DNA from: Pseudomonadota bacterium
GTDB lineage: Bacteria; Pseudomonadota; Gammaproteobacteria; Xanthomonadales; Xanthomonadaceae
Reading direction: 5' to 3'
NCBI GenBank assembly: GCA_023386795.1
Contig: JAEWJB010000057.1
Location: forward strand, 1-10,262
Length of the DNA: 10,262 nucleotides
Part shown: positions 1-6,789 of the stretch, piece by piece
Numbering within the stretch: position 1 is the stretch's first letter
Layout: every line of letters begins with the position of its first letter
Translations under genes and position numbers: made by a program
Notes under the pieces: model-generated
Seen by the model: the letters and a program-made list of their open reading frames with translations, nothing else
The model's database searches: none
What the model was told of the DNA's origin: nothing

Positions 1-1173
1 GCCGAAACCTCGATCCGCGTCAGCGTCGACAAGGTCGACGCCCTGATCAACCTGGTCGGCGAACTGGTCATCACCCAGGCCATGCTCAAGGCCGTCTCCG
101 GCGGCCTGGATGCCGCGCACGCCGAAAGCCTCGCCGCCGGCCTGGACCTGCTCGAGCGCAACACCCGCGACCTGCAGGAAGCGGTGATCGGCGTGCGCAT
201 GCTGCCGGTGGACGCGGTGTTCCGCCGCTTCCCGCGCCTGGTGCGCGACCTCTCCACCCGCCTGGGCAAGCAGGTGCGCCTGCGCACGCTGGGCGAAGGC
301 ACCGAGCTGGACAAGGGACTGATCGAGAAGATCGCCGATCCGCTTGTCCACCTGGTGCGCAATTCCATCGACCACGGCCTGGAACTGCCCGAGGCGCGCA
401 GCGCTGCCGGCAAGGACGAGACCGGCACGATTACCCTGGCCGCTTCGCACCAGGGTGGCCACATCGTGATCGAAGTCAGCGACGACGGCCGCGGCTTGAA
501 CCGCGAGAAGATCCTCGCCAAGGCAGCCGAACGCGGCATCGCGGTGCCGGACAACCCCACCGATTCGCAGGTGTGGGACCTGATCTTCGCGCCGGGCTTC
601 TCCACTGCCGACGCGGTCACCGACCTGTCCGGCCGCGGCGTGGGCATGGACGTGGTCCGCCGCAACATCCAGGCGCTGGGCGGCGAAGTGCAGGTGGAAA
701 GCAGCGCTGGCCACGGCACGCGCACGCTGATCCGCCTGCCGCTGACCCTGGCCATCCTCGACGGCATGACCGTGTCGGTGGCCGGTGAAACCCTGATCCT
801 GCCGCTGGCCTACGTGCTCGAAGCGCTGCAGCCCCAGGCGGCGGACATCCGCACCATGGCCGGCGAAGGCCGCGTGCTGCGCGTGCGTGGCGAGTATTTG
901 CCGATCCTTTCGCTCAGCGAGTACTACGGCTATGCCGGCGAGCGCAGCGAGGATCCGCTGGTGGTGGTGGTCGAAGGCGACGGGCAGAAGATCGCGCTGG
1001 AAGTGGACGAGCTCGTCGGCCAGCAGCAGGTCGTGGTCAAGAACATCGAGAACAACTACCGCCGTATCGCCGGCATCTCCGGTGCCACCATCCTCGGCGA
1101 CGGCCGCGTCGCATTGATCGTGGACATCGGTGGCCTGGTGCGTTCGCTGCGCGCCCTGCCCCAGGCCGCCTAG
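1..1173 (+). CDS. cheA: Chemotaxis histidine kinase CheA, C-terminal part (5'-truncated by window edge)
   Basis: CheA autophosphorylates under receptor and CheW control and passes phosphate to CheY and CheB. The reading frame is open from base 1 and ends at a TAG (1171-1173), giving about 390 residues of a protein usually 650-750 long; the phosphotransfer (P1) and CheY-binding domains lie outside the window. Residues 1-70 of the fragment resemble the dimerisation helices ('VDALINLVGELVITQA', 'GVRMLPVDAVF'). The ATPase domain follows, with N box 'HLVRNSIDHG' (about 117-126), G1 box 'DDGRG' (161-165), F box 'FAPGFST' (196-202), G2 box 'GRGVGMD' (211-217) and 'GHGT' (237-240). From about residue 252 to the end is the CheW-like regulatory domain ('LPLTLAILDGMTVSV'). 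All ATP-binding boxes look intact, so the kinase should be active. Two hairpins directly downstream suggest that its transcript ends here, apart from the receptor genes. Confidence 0.97.
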   Translation, partial: AETSIRVSVDKVDALINLVGELVITQAMLKAVSGGLDAAHAESLAAGLDLLERNTRDLQEAVIGVRMLPVDAVFRRFPRLVRDLSTRLGKQVRLRTLGEGTELDKGLIEKIADPLVHLVRNSIDHGLELPEARSAAGKDETGTITLAASHQGGHIVIEVSDDGRGLNREKILAKAAERGIAVPDNPTDSQVWDLIFAPGFSTADAVTDLSGRGVGMDVVRRNIQALGGEVQVESSAGHGTRTLIRLPLTLAILDGMTVSVAGETLILPLAYVLEALQPQAADIRTMAGEGRVLRVRGEYLPILSLSEYYGYAGERSEDPLVVVVEGDGQKIALEVDELVGQQQVVVKNIENNYRRIAGISGATILGDGRVALIVDIGGLVRSLRALPQAA

Positions 1174-1180
1174 CATCCAC

Positions 1181-1200
1181 GCGGCGCCCGCGCCGCTTTT
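1181..1200 (+). terminator. Terminator-like hairpin 1 after cheA
   Basis: A perfect 6-bp stem (GCGGCG at 1181-1186 with CGCCGC at 1191-1196, loop CCCG) is followed at once by TTTT (1197-1200). It starts 7 bases after the cheA stop codon. The stem is short but all G-C. It is probably one half of a double terminator with the hairpin at 1213-1235. Confidence 0.6.
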
Positions 1201-1212
1201 GGGTCCGACCCC

Positions 1213-1238
1213 AGCCCCGGCCTCGCGCCGGGGCTTTG
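1213..1238 (+). terminator. Terminator hairpin 2 after cheA
   Basis: A perfect 9-bp stem pairs AGCCCCGGC (1213-1221) with GCCGGGGCT (1227-1235) around a 5-base loop, and the right arm runs into TTT (1235-1237). This is the stronger of the two hairpins behind cheA. With it, cheA transcripts should end before the receptor gene at 1467, which has its own promoter. Confidence 0.75.
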
Positions 1239-1291
1239 TCGTATGCGATGACCCAGACGGCTCCGCCCCGGCCCGCTATTCCCGAAATTCC

Positions 1292-1345
1292 CGTCACGCG
1301 ACTGAACTATTCGCAGGAAGGATTAACGGCTTCCGAATTGTGACG
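1292..1345. repeat. Nested imperfect inverted repeat upstream of the MCP1 promoter
   Basis: Outer arms CGTCAC (1292-1297) and GTGACG (1340-1345) are exact reverse complements. Inside them, ATTC (1309-1312) plus GGAAG (1316-1320) can pair with CTTCC (1330-1334) plus GAAT (1335-1338), leaving a 3-base bulge. It ends 11 bases before the -35 box of the sigma-28-like promoter. It has no T-run, so it does not look like a terminator. It could be a regulator site or chance pairing. The remainder of the 1239-1466 intergenic stretch holds the promoter and an untranslated leader; I see nothing else there. Confidence 0.3.
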
Positions 1346-1356
1346 TCGATCCGCCC

Positions 1357-1383
1357 TCAAGGGTGAAACCGTCGCGCCGCTAA
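1357..1383 (+). promoter_or_regulatory. Sigma-28 (FliA)-type promoter of MCP1
   Basis: TCAAGGGT (1357-1364), an 11-base spacer and GCCGCTAA (1376-1383) match the enterobacterial FliA consensus TAAAGTTT-N11-GCCGATAA at 5 of 8 and 7 of 8 positions, with the spacer exact. Transcription should start near 1390, leaving a leader of about 77 bases before the ATG at 1467. That argues against the in-frame ATG at 1389 as the translation start, since it would lie at or before the transcript's 5' end. Confidence 0.75.
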
Positions 1384-1466
1384 TCCCAATGTCAAGGCGA
1401 AATCCATCCCTTCGCCCTGGCACCTTCCCATTCCGCGGCTGCGTGCCGAGCACTCGAGATATCGCC

Positions 1467-3716
1467 ATGAAGTGGTTCCAGAATCTGACGATCGCCAGAA
1501 AACTGGCGCTCGCCTTCTCCATAACGACCGTGATGACGCTGGCGCTGGGCGCGTTCGCGCTGCTGCGTCTGGGTGCCGGCAACAGCCAACTCGTGGAGCT
1601 GAGCGAAGACTGGATGCCTTCGGTGCAGCACCTGGGCGAGATGCGCTCGCAACTGGGCGAATACCGCACCTACGAGATCTCGCAGCTCTACAGCCAGGAC
1701 GACCCGGCCAAGATCGCCGACTACGACAAGCGCATGGCCGACACCGAGGCCAGCATCGCCAAGGAGGAGAAGGGCTACGCGGACGTCTCCACCGACGCCG
1801 ATCCGGACGAGGTGGCGATCTACGACAAGGTCAAGAAGGACCGCGATGCGTACTTCGCCGCGCACGAGAAGATCGCCGCAGCCGTGCACGCCGGCGACTT
1901 CGAAGCCGCCCGCACGATCTCCTCCACCGAGGCGCGCGACGCACGTCGTGCGCTGTTCTCCGGCCTCAAGGACCTGAGCGCCTACAACATCGAGCGCCTG
2001 CACGCGACCGTGGCCCAGGCCAACGCGGCGCACAAGCGTACCGTGGCGATGCTGCTGGCGGTGCTGGCGCTGCTGACCGTCCTGGCCGGCGTACTGGGCT
2101 TTGTGATTGCCCGCGCCATCTCGCGCCCGCTCGGCGAGGCGACCCGCGTCGCCGGCCACATCGCCCGCGGCAAGCTGGACAATGCCATCGTCGTGCAGAG
2201 CCGTGACGAAACCGGCCAGCTGCTCGACAGCATGCGCCACATGCAGCAGCAGCTGCAGGCCGTGCTGGAAGCGCAGGAGGAAATGGCGCGCCGCCATGCC
2301 GCCGGCGAGATCAGCTTCCGCATGGACGAAGGCCGTTTCCCGGGCGACTACGGCCGCATGGTGCACGACGCCAACGAACTGGTCGCCGAGCATATCGACG
2401 TCAAGATGCAGGTCATCGACCTGACCCAGCGCTACGCCATCGGCGACCTCAGCCAGGACATGGCGCGCCTGCCGGGCGAGAAGGCCGTCATCAGCGACAC
2501 GATGGATGCCGTCAAGCGCAACCTCGGCGCGATCAACGACGAGATCAAGCGCCTGGGCGCGGCCGCGGCCGCCGGCGACTTCAGCGTGCGCGGCGATGCC
2601 GAGGCATTCCAGTACGACTTCCGCTCGATGGTGGAAACGCTCAACCGCCTGATGTCCACCGCCGACGACAACCTGCACTCGCTCTCGGCGCTGCTGCGGG
2701 CCATCGCCGATGGCGACCTGACCCACCGCATGGAAGGCGACTTCCACGGCGTGTTCGCGCAGATGCGCGACGACGCCAATGCCACCGTCGCCCAGCTGAC
2801 CGGCATCGTGGGCCGCATCCAGACCGCCAGCGGCAGCATCAACCTGGCCGCCGGCGAGATCGCCCAGGGCAACAGCGATCTTTCGCGTCGCACCGAACAA
2901 CAGGCCGCCAACCTGGAAGAGACCGCCGCCTCGATGGAGGAACTCACCTCCACCGTGAAGCAGAACGCCGAACACGCGCGCCAGGCCAACCAGCTCGCCA
3001 TCGGCGCGGCCTCGGTGGCCTCGCAAGGTGGCGAGGTGGTCGGCCAGGTGGTGACCACGATGGGCGACATCGAAGCCTCTTCGCGCAAGATCGCCGAGAT
3101 CATCTCGGTCATCGATGGCATCGCCTTCCAGACCAACATCCTGGCGCTCAACGCCGCGGTGGAAGCGGCGCGTGCCGGCGAGCAGGGCCGCGGCTTCGCC
3201 GTGGTGGCTTCGGAAGTGCGCACGCTGGCCCAGCGTTCGGCCAACGCGGCCAAGGAGATCAAGGGCCTGATCGACGACTCCGTCGAGCGCGTGGCCGATG
3301 GCTCGGCCCTGGTGCACAAGGCCGGCGCCACGATGGGCGAGATCGTCGCCTCGGTGCAGCGCGTGACCGACATCATGGCCGAGATTTCCGCCGCCTCGCA
3401 GGAGCAGTCCGCCGGCATCGAGCAGGTCAACCAGACCGTGATGCAGATGGACGAGACCACCCAGCAGAACGCCGCGCTGGTGGAGGAAGCCACCGCTGCG
3501 GCGCGCGCGATGGAAGAACAGGCCGGCCAGCTGTCCGAGGCTGTGGCGATCTTCAAGATCACCCAGGCCACGCAGGCCAGTGCAGCGGTGGTGAAGCTGC
3601 GTACGCCGCCGCGTTCCACCGCCCCTGCCAGTGCCCCGCGTCCGGCGCCCGCACGCAAGCCGGCCGGCGGCGTCGCCACCGCGACCGCCAGCGACGCGGA
3701 CTGGCAGGAGTTCTGA
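1467..3716 (+). CDS. Methyl-accepting chemotaxis protein (MCP1): predicted four-helix-bundle sensor, tandem HAMP-like units, CheR-tether tail
   Basis: Transmembrane receptor of 749 residues that should control CheA through CheW. TM1 is at about 12-33, a mostly helical periplasmic region of about 155 residues fits the 4HB_MCP sensor family, and TM2 is at about 192-216. A canonical HAMP follows (about 214-266), then four more HAMP-like units, each with a G-[DEK]-[LIF] motif at G280, G326, G370 and G416. The signalling domain (about 451-695) has the tip 'DGIAFQTNILALNAAVEAAR' (550-569). By alignment with E. coli Tsr, Q478, E485 and E492 are likely methylation or deamidation sites. A Pro/Ala-rich linker leads to the C-terminal pentapeptide DWQEF, which resembles the CheR/CheB-binding NWETF of Tar and Tsr. 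The start at 1467 gives the typical 'MKWFQNLTIARKLALAFS' beginning; the ATG at 1389 in the same frame would overlap the transcription start. The Shine-Dalgarno sequence is weak (GAG, 1456-1458). The ligand cannot be read from the sequence. Confidence 0.95.
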   Translation: MKWFQNLTIARKLALAFSITTVMTLALGAFALLRLGAGNSQLVELSEDWMPSVQHLGEMRSQLGEYRTYEISQLYSQDDPAKIADYDKRMADTEASIAKEEKGYADVSTDADPDEVAIYDKVKKDRDAYFAAHEKIAAAVHAGDFEAARTISSTEARDARRALFSGLKDLSAYNIERLHATVAQANAAHKRTVAMLLAVLALLTVLAGVLGFVIARAISRPLGEATRVAGHIARGKLDNAIVVQSRDETGQLLDSMRHMQQQLQAVLEAQEEMARRHAAGEISFRMDEGRFPGDYGRMVHDANELVAEHIDVKMQVIDLTQRYAIGDLSQDMARLPGEKAVISDTMDAVKRNLGAINDEIKRLGAAAAAGDFSVRGDAEAFQYDFRSMVETLNRLMSTADDNLHSLSALLRAIADGDLTHRMEGDFHGVFAQMRDDANATVAQLTGIVGRIQTASGSINLAAGEIAQGNSDLSRRTEQQAANLEETAASMEELTSTVKQNAEHARQANQLAIGAASVASQGGEVVGQVVTTMGDIEASSRKIAEIISVIDGIAFQTNILALNAAVEAARAGEQGRGFAVVASEVRTLAQRSANAAKEIKGLIDDSVERVADGSALVHKAGATMGEIVASVQRVTDIMAEISAASQEQSAGIEQVNQTVMQMDETTQQNAALVEEATAAARAMEEQAGQLSEAVAIFKITQATQASAAVVKLRTPPRSTAPASAPRPAPARKPAGGVATATASDADWQEF
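2817..3551 (+). repeat. Signalling-domain paralogue block, copy 1 (in MCP1)
   Basis: This 245-codon block aligns without gaps to 5700-6434 and 8152-8886. Long runs are identical at DNA level, including silent positions. For example, 3108-3181 is the same 74 bases as 8443-8516. Confidence 0.85.
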
Positions 3717-3722
3717 CGCACC

Positions 3723-3753
3723 GGGTGCCGGCAGTGCCGGCACCCTTCCCTTT
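3723..3753 (+). terminator. Strong hairpin between MCP1 and MCP2 (terminator or attenuator)
   Basis: A perfect 10-bp, G-C-rich stem pairs 3723-3732 (GGGTGCCGGC) with 3736-3745 (GCCGGCACCC) around a 3-base loop, 6 bases after the MCP1 stop. The trailing tract TTCCCTTT (3746-3753) is interrupted by Cs, so termination may be partial. I find no convincing promoter between it and MCP2 at 3807, so it probably lowers rather than abolishes MCP2 transcription. Confidence 0.65.
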
Positions 3754-3806
3754 CCATCGCGAGGCACGGAGGCCTTCGCGCACCGAGCTTCCGGAACCCT
3801 CCTCCC

Positions 3807-6557
3807 ATGAAGATCCTTTCCCGCCTCTCGATCGGACTGCGCCTCAGCCTGCTGGTGACCCTCGCGGTGACGCTGGTGCTGCTCACCCTGACCTGGCGCG
3901 TGTACGAGCAATCGGCCAGCGCCTACGAGACCAAGAGCCGCCAGGGTCTGGCCACCGCCACGCACGTGATGCAGGACACCATTGCCCTGTACGACCGCGC
4001 GCTCACCCAGGACACCGAGCGCCTGAGCGGCGGCTTCACCGCCCTGTTCCCCGCCGGCGAAGCCAGCCATGCCCGCGGCAAACCGCTCAAGCGCGGCGAA
4101 TTCGAGGTGGGCAACCTGGCGTTCGGCGGCAAGGCGCTGGGGACCGATGACACGCTGGTGGATCGCTTCACCGCCGGCACCGGCGCGGTGGCGACGATCT
4201 TCTCGCGCAGCGGCGACGACTTCGTGCGGATCTCCACCTCGCTCACCAACGACAAGGGCGAGCGCGTCGTGGGCACGGTGCTGGACCACAAGCACCCGGC
4301 CTATGCGCTGGCGCTGGAAAACAAGCCCTATACCGGTCGCGCCAAGCTGTTCGGCAACGACTACATGACCCACTACCAGCCCCTGGTCGACGCCCAGGGC
4401 CAGGTGATCGGCATCGCTTTCGTCGGCGTGAACTACAGCGCCGGGCTGGCCACGTTGAAGGAGCGCATGCGCGGGCTGAAGATCGGCGCGGACGGGTACT
4501 TCTTCGTCGTCGACCGGGCCGAGGGCGATGCGCACGGCAAGCTGGTGGTGCATCCGGGCGCCGAGGGCCAACCGGCTGCCGCCCTGGTGGCCGCCGCGGA
4601 CCGCGAGGCATTCAACAAGCTGGTCGACAGCGCTTCGAACGAGCCGGCCGTCGGGGTGATCGCCATCGCGCCGGACGACAAGGCCACCGCCGTCCCGGCC
4701 ACCGTGAGCGTCGAACACTTCCCGCGCTGGAAGTGGACACTGGTCGGCGTGGAGCCGCGCACCGCGCTGGCCGCCACCTTGCGCCACATGATGCAGGTGA
4801 TGCTCGGCCTGTCGGTGCTGGCCATCGCGCTGATTGCCGCGCTGGTCTCCATCGCCACCCGCCGCATGGTCAGCCGGCCGCTGGCAGGCGCCTGTGGCGT
4901 GGCCCGCGACATCGCCGCCGGCAAGCTGGACGGCCACATCCCGGCCGGCGGCCAGGACGAGATGGGCGAACTGCTGCGTGCCATGCAGCGCATGCAGGGC
5001 GACCTGCGCGAGCGCATCGAGCGCGACCAGGCGGTGGCGGCGGAAAACCTGCGCGTGCGTATCGCGTTGGACAGCACGTCCACCGGCACGCTGATCACCG
5101 ACCCGGATCTCACCGTCATCTACGCCAGCCCGGCGTTGCGCGCCATGCTCAACGGCTATGCCGAGCAGATCGGCCGCGCGTTGCCGGACATCGATACCGA
5201 CCGGCCGCTGGTCGGCCAGCCGATCGGCGTGCTCGAACCCGGCGGCGCGCTGCCGCCCGAACTGCTCGCGCAGCTGCAGCGCGAGGGCACCCTGCGCCGC
5301 CAGGTGCATTTCGGCGAGGTCTGCTTCGACCAGAACCTTTCGCTCGTGCGCGACGAAGGCGGCCAGTTGCTCGGCACCGTGTGCGAATGGCGCGACCGCA
5401 CCACCGAAGCCAAGGTCGAGGCGGAAGTGGCGCGCATCGTGCAGGCCGCGGTGGACGGTGACCTCTCCCAGCGCGTGCAGACCGAAGGCCGCAGCGGCTT
5501 CTACCTGCTGCTGGCACGCCAGCTCAACGGCCTGCTCGACGCCAACGCGAACAGCATCGCGCAGATCTCCTCGGTGCTCGATGCCCTGGCCCGCGGCGAC
5601 CTCACCGCGCGCATGCACGGCGATTTCCATGGCGTGTTCGCGCAGATGCGCGACGACGCCAACGCCACGGTGGAACAGCTGACGGGCATCGTGGGCCGTA
5701 TCCAGGACGCTTCGGGCAGCATCAACCTGGCCGCCGGCGAGATCGCCGCAGGCAACAGCGACCTCTCCCGCCGCACCGAACAGCAGGCGGCCAACCTGGA
5801 AGAGACGGCCGCCTCGATGGAGGAACTCACCTCCACCGTGAAGCAGAACGCCGAACACGCGCGCCAAGCCAACCAGCTGGCGCAGGGGGCGGCAGCGGTA
5901 GCCTCGCAGGGCGGCGCGGTGGTCGGCCAGGTGGTGGACACGATGTCCGGCATTGAGGCCTCTTCGAAGAAGATCGCCGAGATCATCTCGGTCATCGACG
6001 GCATCGCCTTCCAGACCAACATCCTGGCGCTCAACGCCGCGGTGGAGGCGGCGCGCGCCGGCGAGCAGGGTCGCGGGTTCGCGGTGGTCGCCTCGGAGGT
6101 ACGCATGCTGGCCCAGCGTTCGGCCAACGCGGCCAAGGAGATCAAGACGCTGATCGACGACTCCGTCGGCAAGGTGGCCGATGGTTCGGCGCTGGTGCAC
6201 CAGGCCGGCGCCACCATGGGCGAGATCGTCGCCTCGGTGCAGCGCGTGACCGACATCATGGCCGAGATCACCGCCGCCTCGCAGGAGCAGTCCGCCGGCA
6301 TCGAGCAGGTCAACCAGACCGTGACCCAGATGGACGAAGCCACGCAGCAGAACGCCGCGCTGGTCGAGGAGGCCACCGCCTCGGCGCGGGCGCTGGAACA
6401 GCAATCGGGCGAGCTGCGCGAGGCAGTGGCGATCTTCCGTACCACGCAGGCGTCGCCGGCAAGCGCGGCGGTGATCCCGCTGCGACCGGCGCCCCCGCGC
6501 CCGGCCGCCGCCGCGCCCCGCCGCGAGCGCGGCGCCGATCAGTGGCAGACGTTCTGA
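3807..6557 (+). CDS. Methyl-accepting chemotaxis protein (MCP2): double Cache-type sensor, HAMP, cytoplasmic PAS, CheR-tether tail
   Basis: Receptor of 916 residues. TM1 is at about 10-30. A long periplasmic sensor (about 35-320) looks like the Cache_3-Cache_2 type, with the distal lobe motif 'GTVLDHKHPAYALAL' and 'YTGRAKLFGNDYMTHYQPL' (175-193), and a second lobe with 'IGADGYFFVVD' (226-236). TM2 is at about 328-350 and a HAMP at about 350-402. A PAS-like domain (about 412-535; 'ALDSTSTGTLITDPDLTVIY') ends in 'EWRDRTTEAK', as in many proteobacterial PAS-MCPs. Two HAMP-like units follow (G551, G597), then the signalling domain (about 632-876). Likely modification sites by alignment with Tsr are Q659, E666 and E673. 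A Pro/Ala-rich tail ends in the CheR-tether-like QWQTF. Its only cysteines are C363, C506 and C526, all cytoplasmic. It could respond to both an external ligand and an internal cue; the cofactor, if any, is unknown. The ribosome site is weak (GGA, 3793-3795), and no promoter of its own is seen. Confidence 0.95.
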   Translation: MKILSRLSIGLRLSLLVTLAVTLVLLTLTWRVYEQSASAYETKSRQGLATATHVMQDTIALYDRALTQDTERLSGGFTALFPAGEASHARGKPLKRGEFEVGNLAFGGKALGTDDTLVDRFTAGTGAVATIFSRSGDDFVRISTSLTNDKGERVVGTVLDHKHPAYALALENKPYTGRAKLFGNDYMTHYQPLVDAQGQVIGIAFVGVNYSAGLATLKERMRGLKIGADGYFFVVDRAEGDAHGKLVVHPGAEGQPAAALVAAADREAFNKLVDSASNEPAVGVIAIAPDDKATAVPATVSVEHFPRWKWTLVGVEPRTALAATLRHMMQVMLGLSVLAIALIAALVSIATRRMVSRPLAGACGVARDIAAGKLDGHIPAGGQDEMGELLRAMQRMQGDLRERIERDQAVAAENLRVRIALDSTSTGTLITDPDLTVIYASPALRAMLNGYAEQIGRALPDIDTDRPLVGQPIGVLEPGGALPPELLAQLQREGTLRRQVHFGEVCFDQNLSLVRDEGGQLLGTVCEWRDRTTEAKVEAEVARIVQAAVDGDLSQRVQTEGRSGFYLLLARQLNGLLDANANSIAQISSVLDALARGDLTARMHGDFHGVFAQMRDDANATVEQLTGIVGRIQDASGSINLAAGEIAAGNSDLSRRTEQQAANLEETAASMEELTSTVKQNAEHARQANQLAQGAAAVASQGGAVVGQVVDTMSGIEASSKKIAEIISVIDGIAFQTNILALNAAVEAARAGEQGRGFAVVASEVRMLAQRSANAAKEIKTLIDDSVGKVADGSALVHQAGATMGEIVASVQRVTDIMAEITAASQEQSAGIEQVNQTVTQMDEATQQNAALVEEATASARALEQQSGELREAVAIFRTTQASPASAAVIPLRPAPPRPAAAAPRRERGADQWQTF
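5700..6434 (+). repeat. Signalling-domain paralogue block, copy 2 (in MCP2)
   Basis: Gap-free alignment to the blocks in MCP1 and MCP3. Around 5808-5866 it shares nearly 60 consecutive identical bases with MCP1 (region coding 'AASMEELTSTVKQNAEHARQ'), and a second long run surrounds 'EIVASVQRVTDIMAE'. Confidence 0.85.
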
Positions 6558-6564
6558 ATCATCC

Positions 6565-6592
6565 GGAGGGGCCGCCATGCGGCCCCTTCTTT
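6565..6592 (+). terminator. Rho-independent terminator after MCP2
   Basis: A 9-bp perfect stem (AGGGGCCGC at 6567-6575 with GCGGCCCCT at 6579-6587, loop CAT) can be extended by a G-T and a G-C pair (6565-6566 with 6588-6589). It is followed by TTT (6590-6592) and CCTT. It begins 7 bases after the MCP2 stop codon and ends the MCP1-MCP2 unit. Confidence 0.8.
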
Positions 6593-6718
6593 CCTTGCGC
6601 CCGCGAGCACCGGTTCGCAGGGCTCGCCACACCCGTGACGGGCAGTGACGCGCGCTCGGCGATCCACCGTTTGAATCGCCCGCCGGAATTCCATCAACAG
6701 CGCACTGGGACCCAGCAC

Positions 6719-6745
6719 TCAATTTTCGTGCGCAAACGCCGCTAT
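6719..6745 (+). promoter_or_regulatory. Sigma-28 (FliA)-type promoter of MCP3
   Basis: TCAATTTT (6719-6726), an 11-base spacer and GCCGCTAT (6738-6745) match the FliA consensus at 6 of 8 positions in each box, with the exact spacer length. The predicted transcription start near 6752 leaves about 38 bases of leader before the ATG at 6790. The rest of the 6593-6718 stretch shows no gene or clear signal. Confidence 0.72.
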
Positions 6746-6789
6746 TCCGAGTACGACCGTTCCTATTCCCTGCACAGCCGAGCCAGCCG

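Noticed and set aside
1389..1466. A 26-residue N-terminal extension of MCP1 from the ATG at 1389
   Set aside because: The ATG lies 5 bases after the sigma-28-like -10 box, at or before the expected transcript start. The start at 1467 gives the usual short cytoplasmic N-terminus before TM1.
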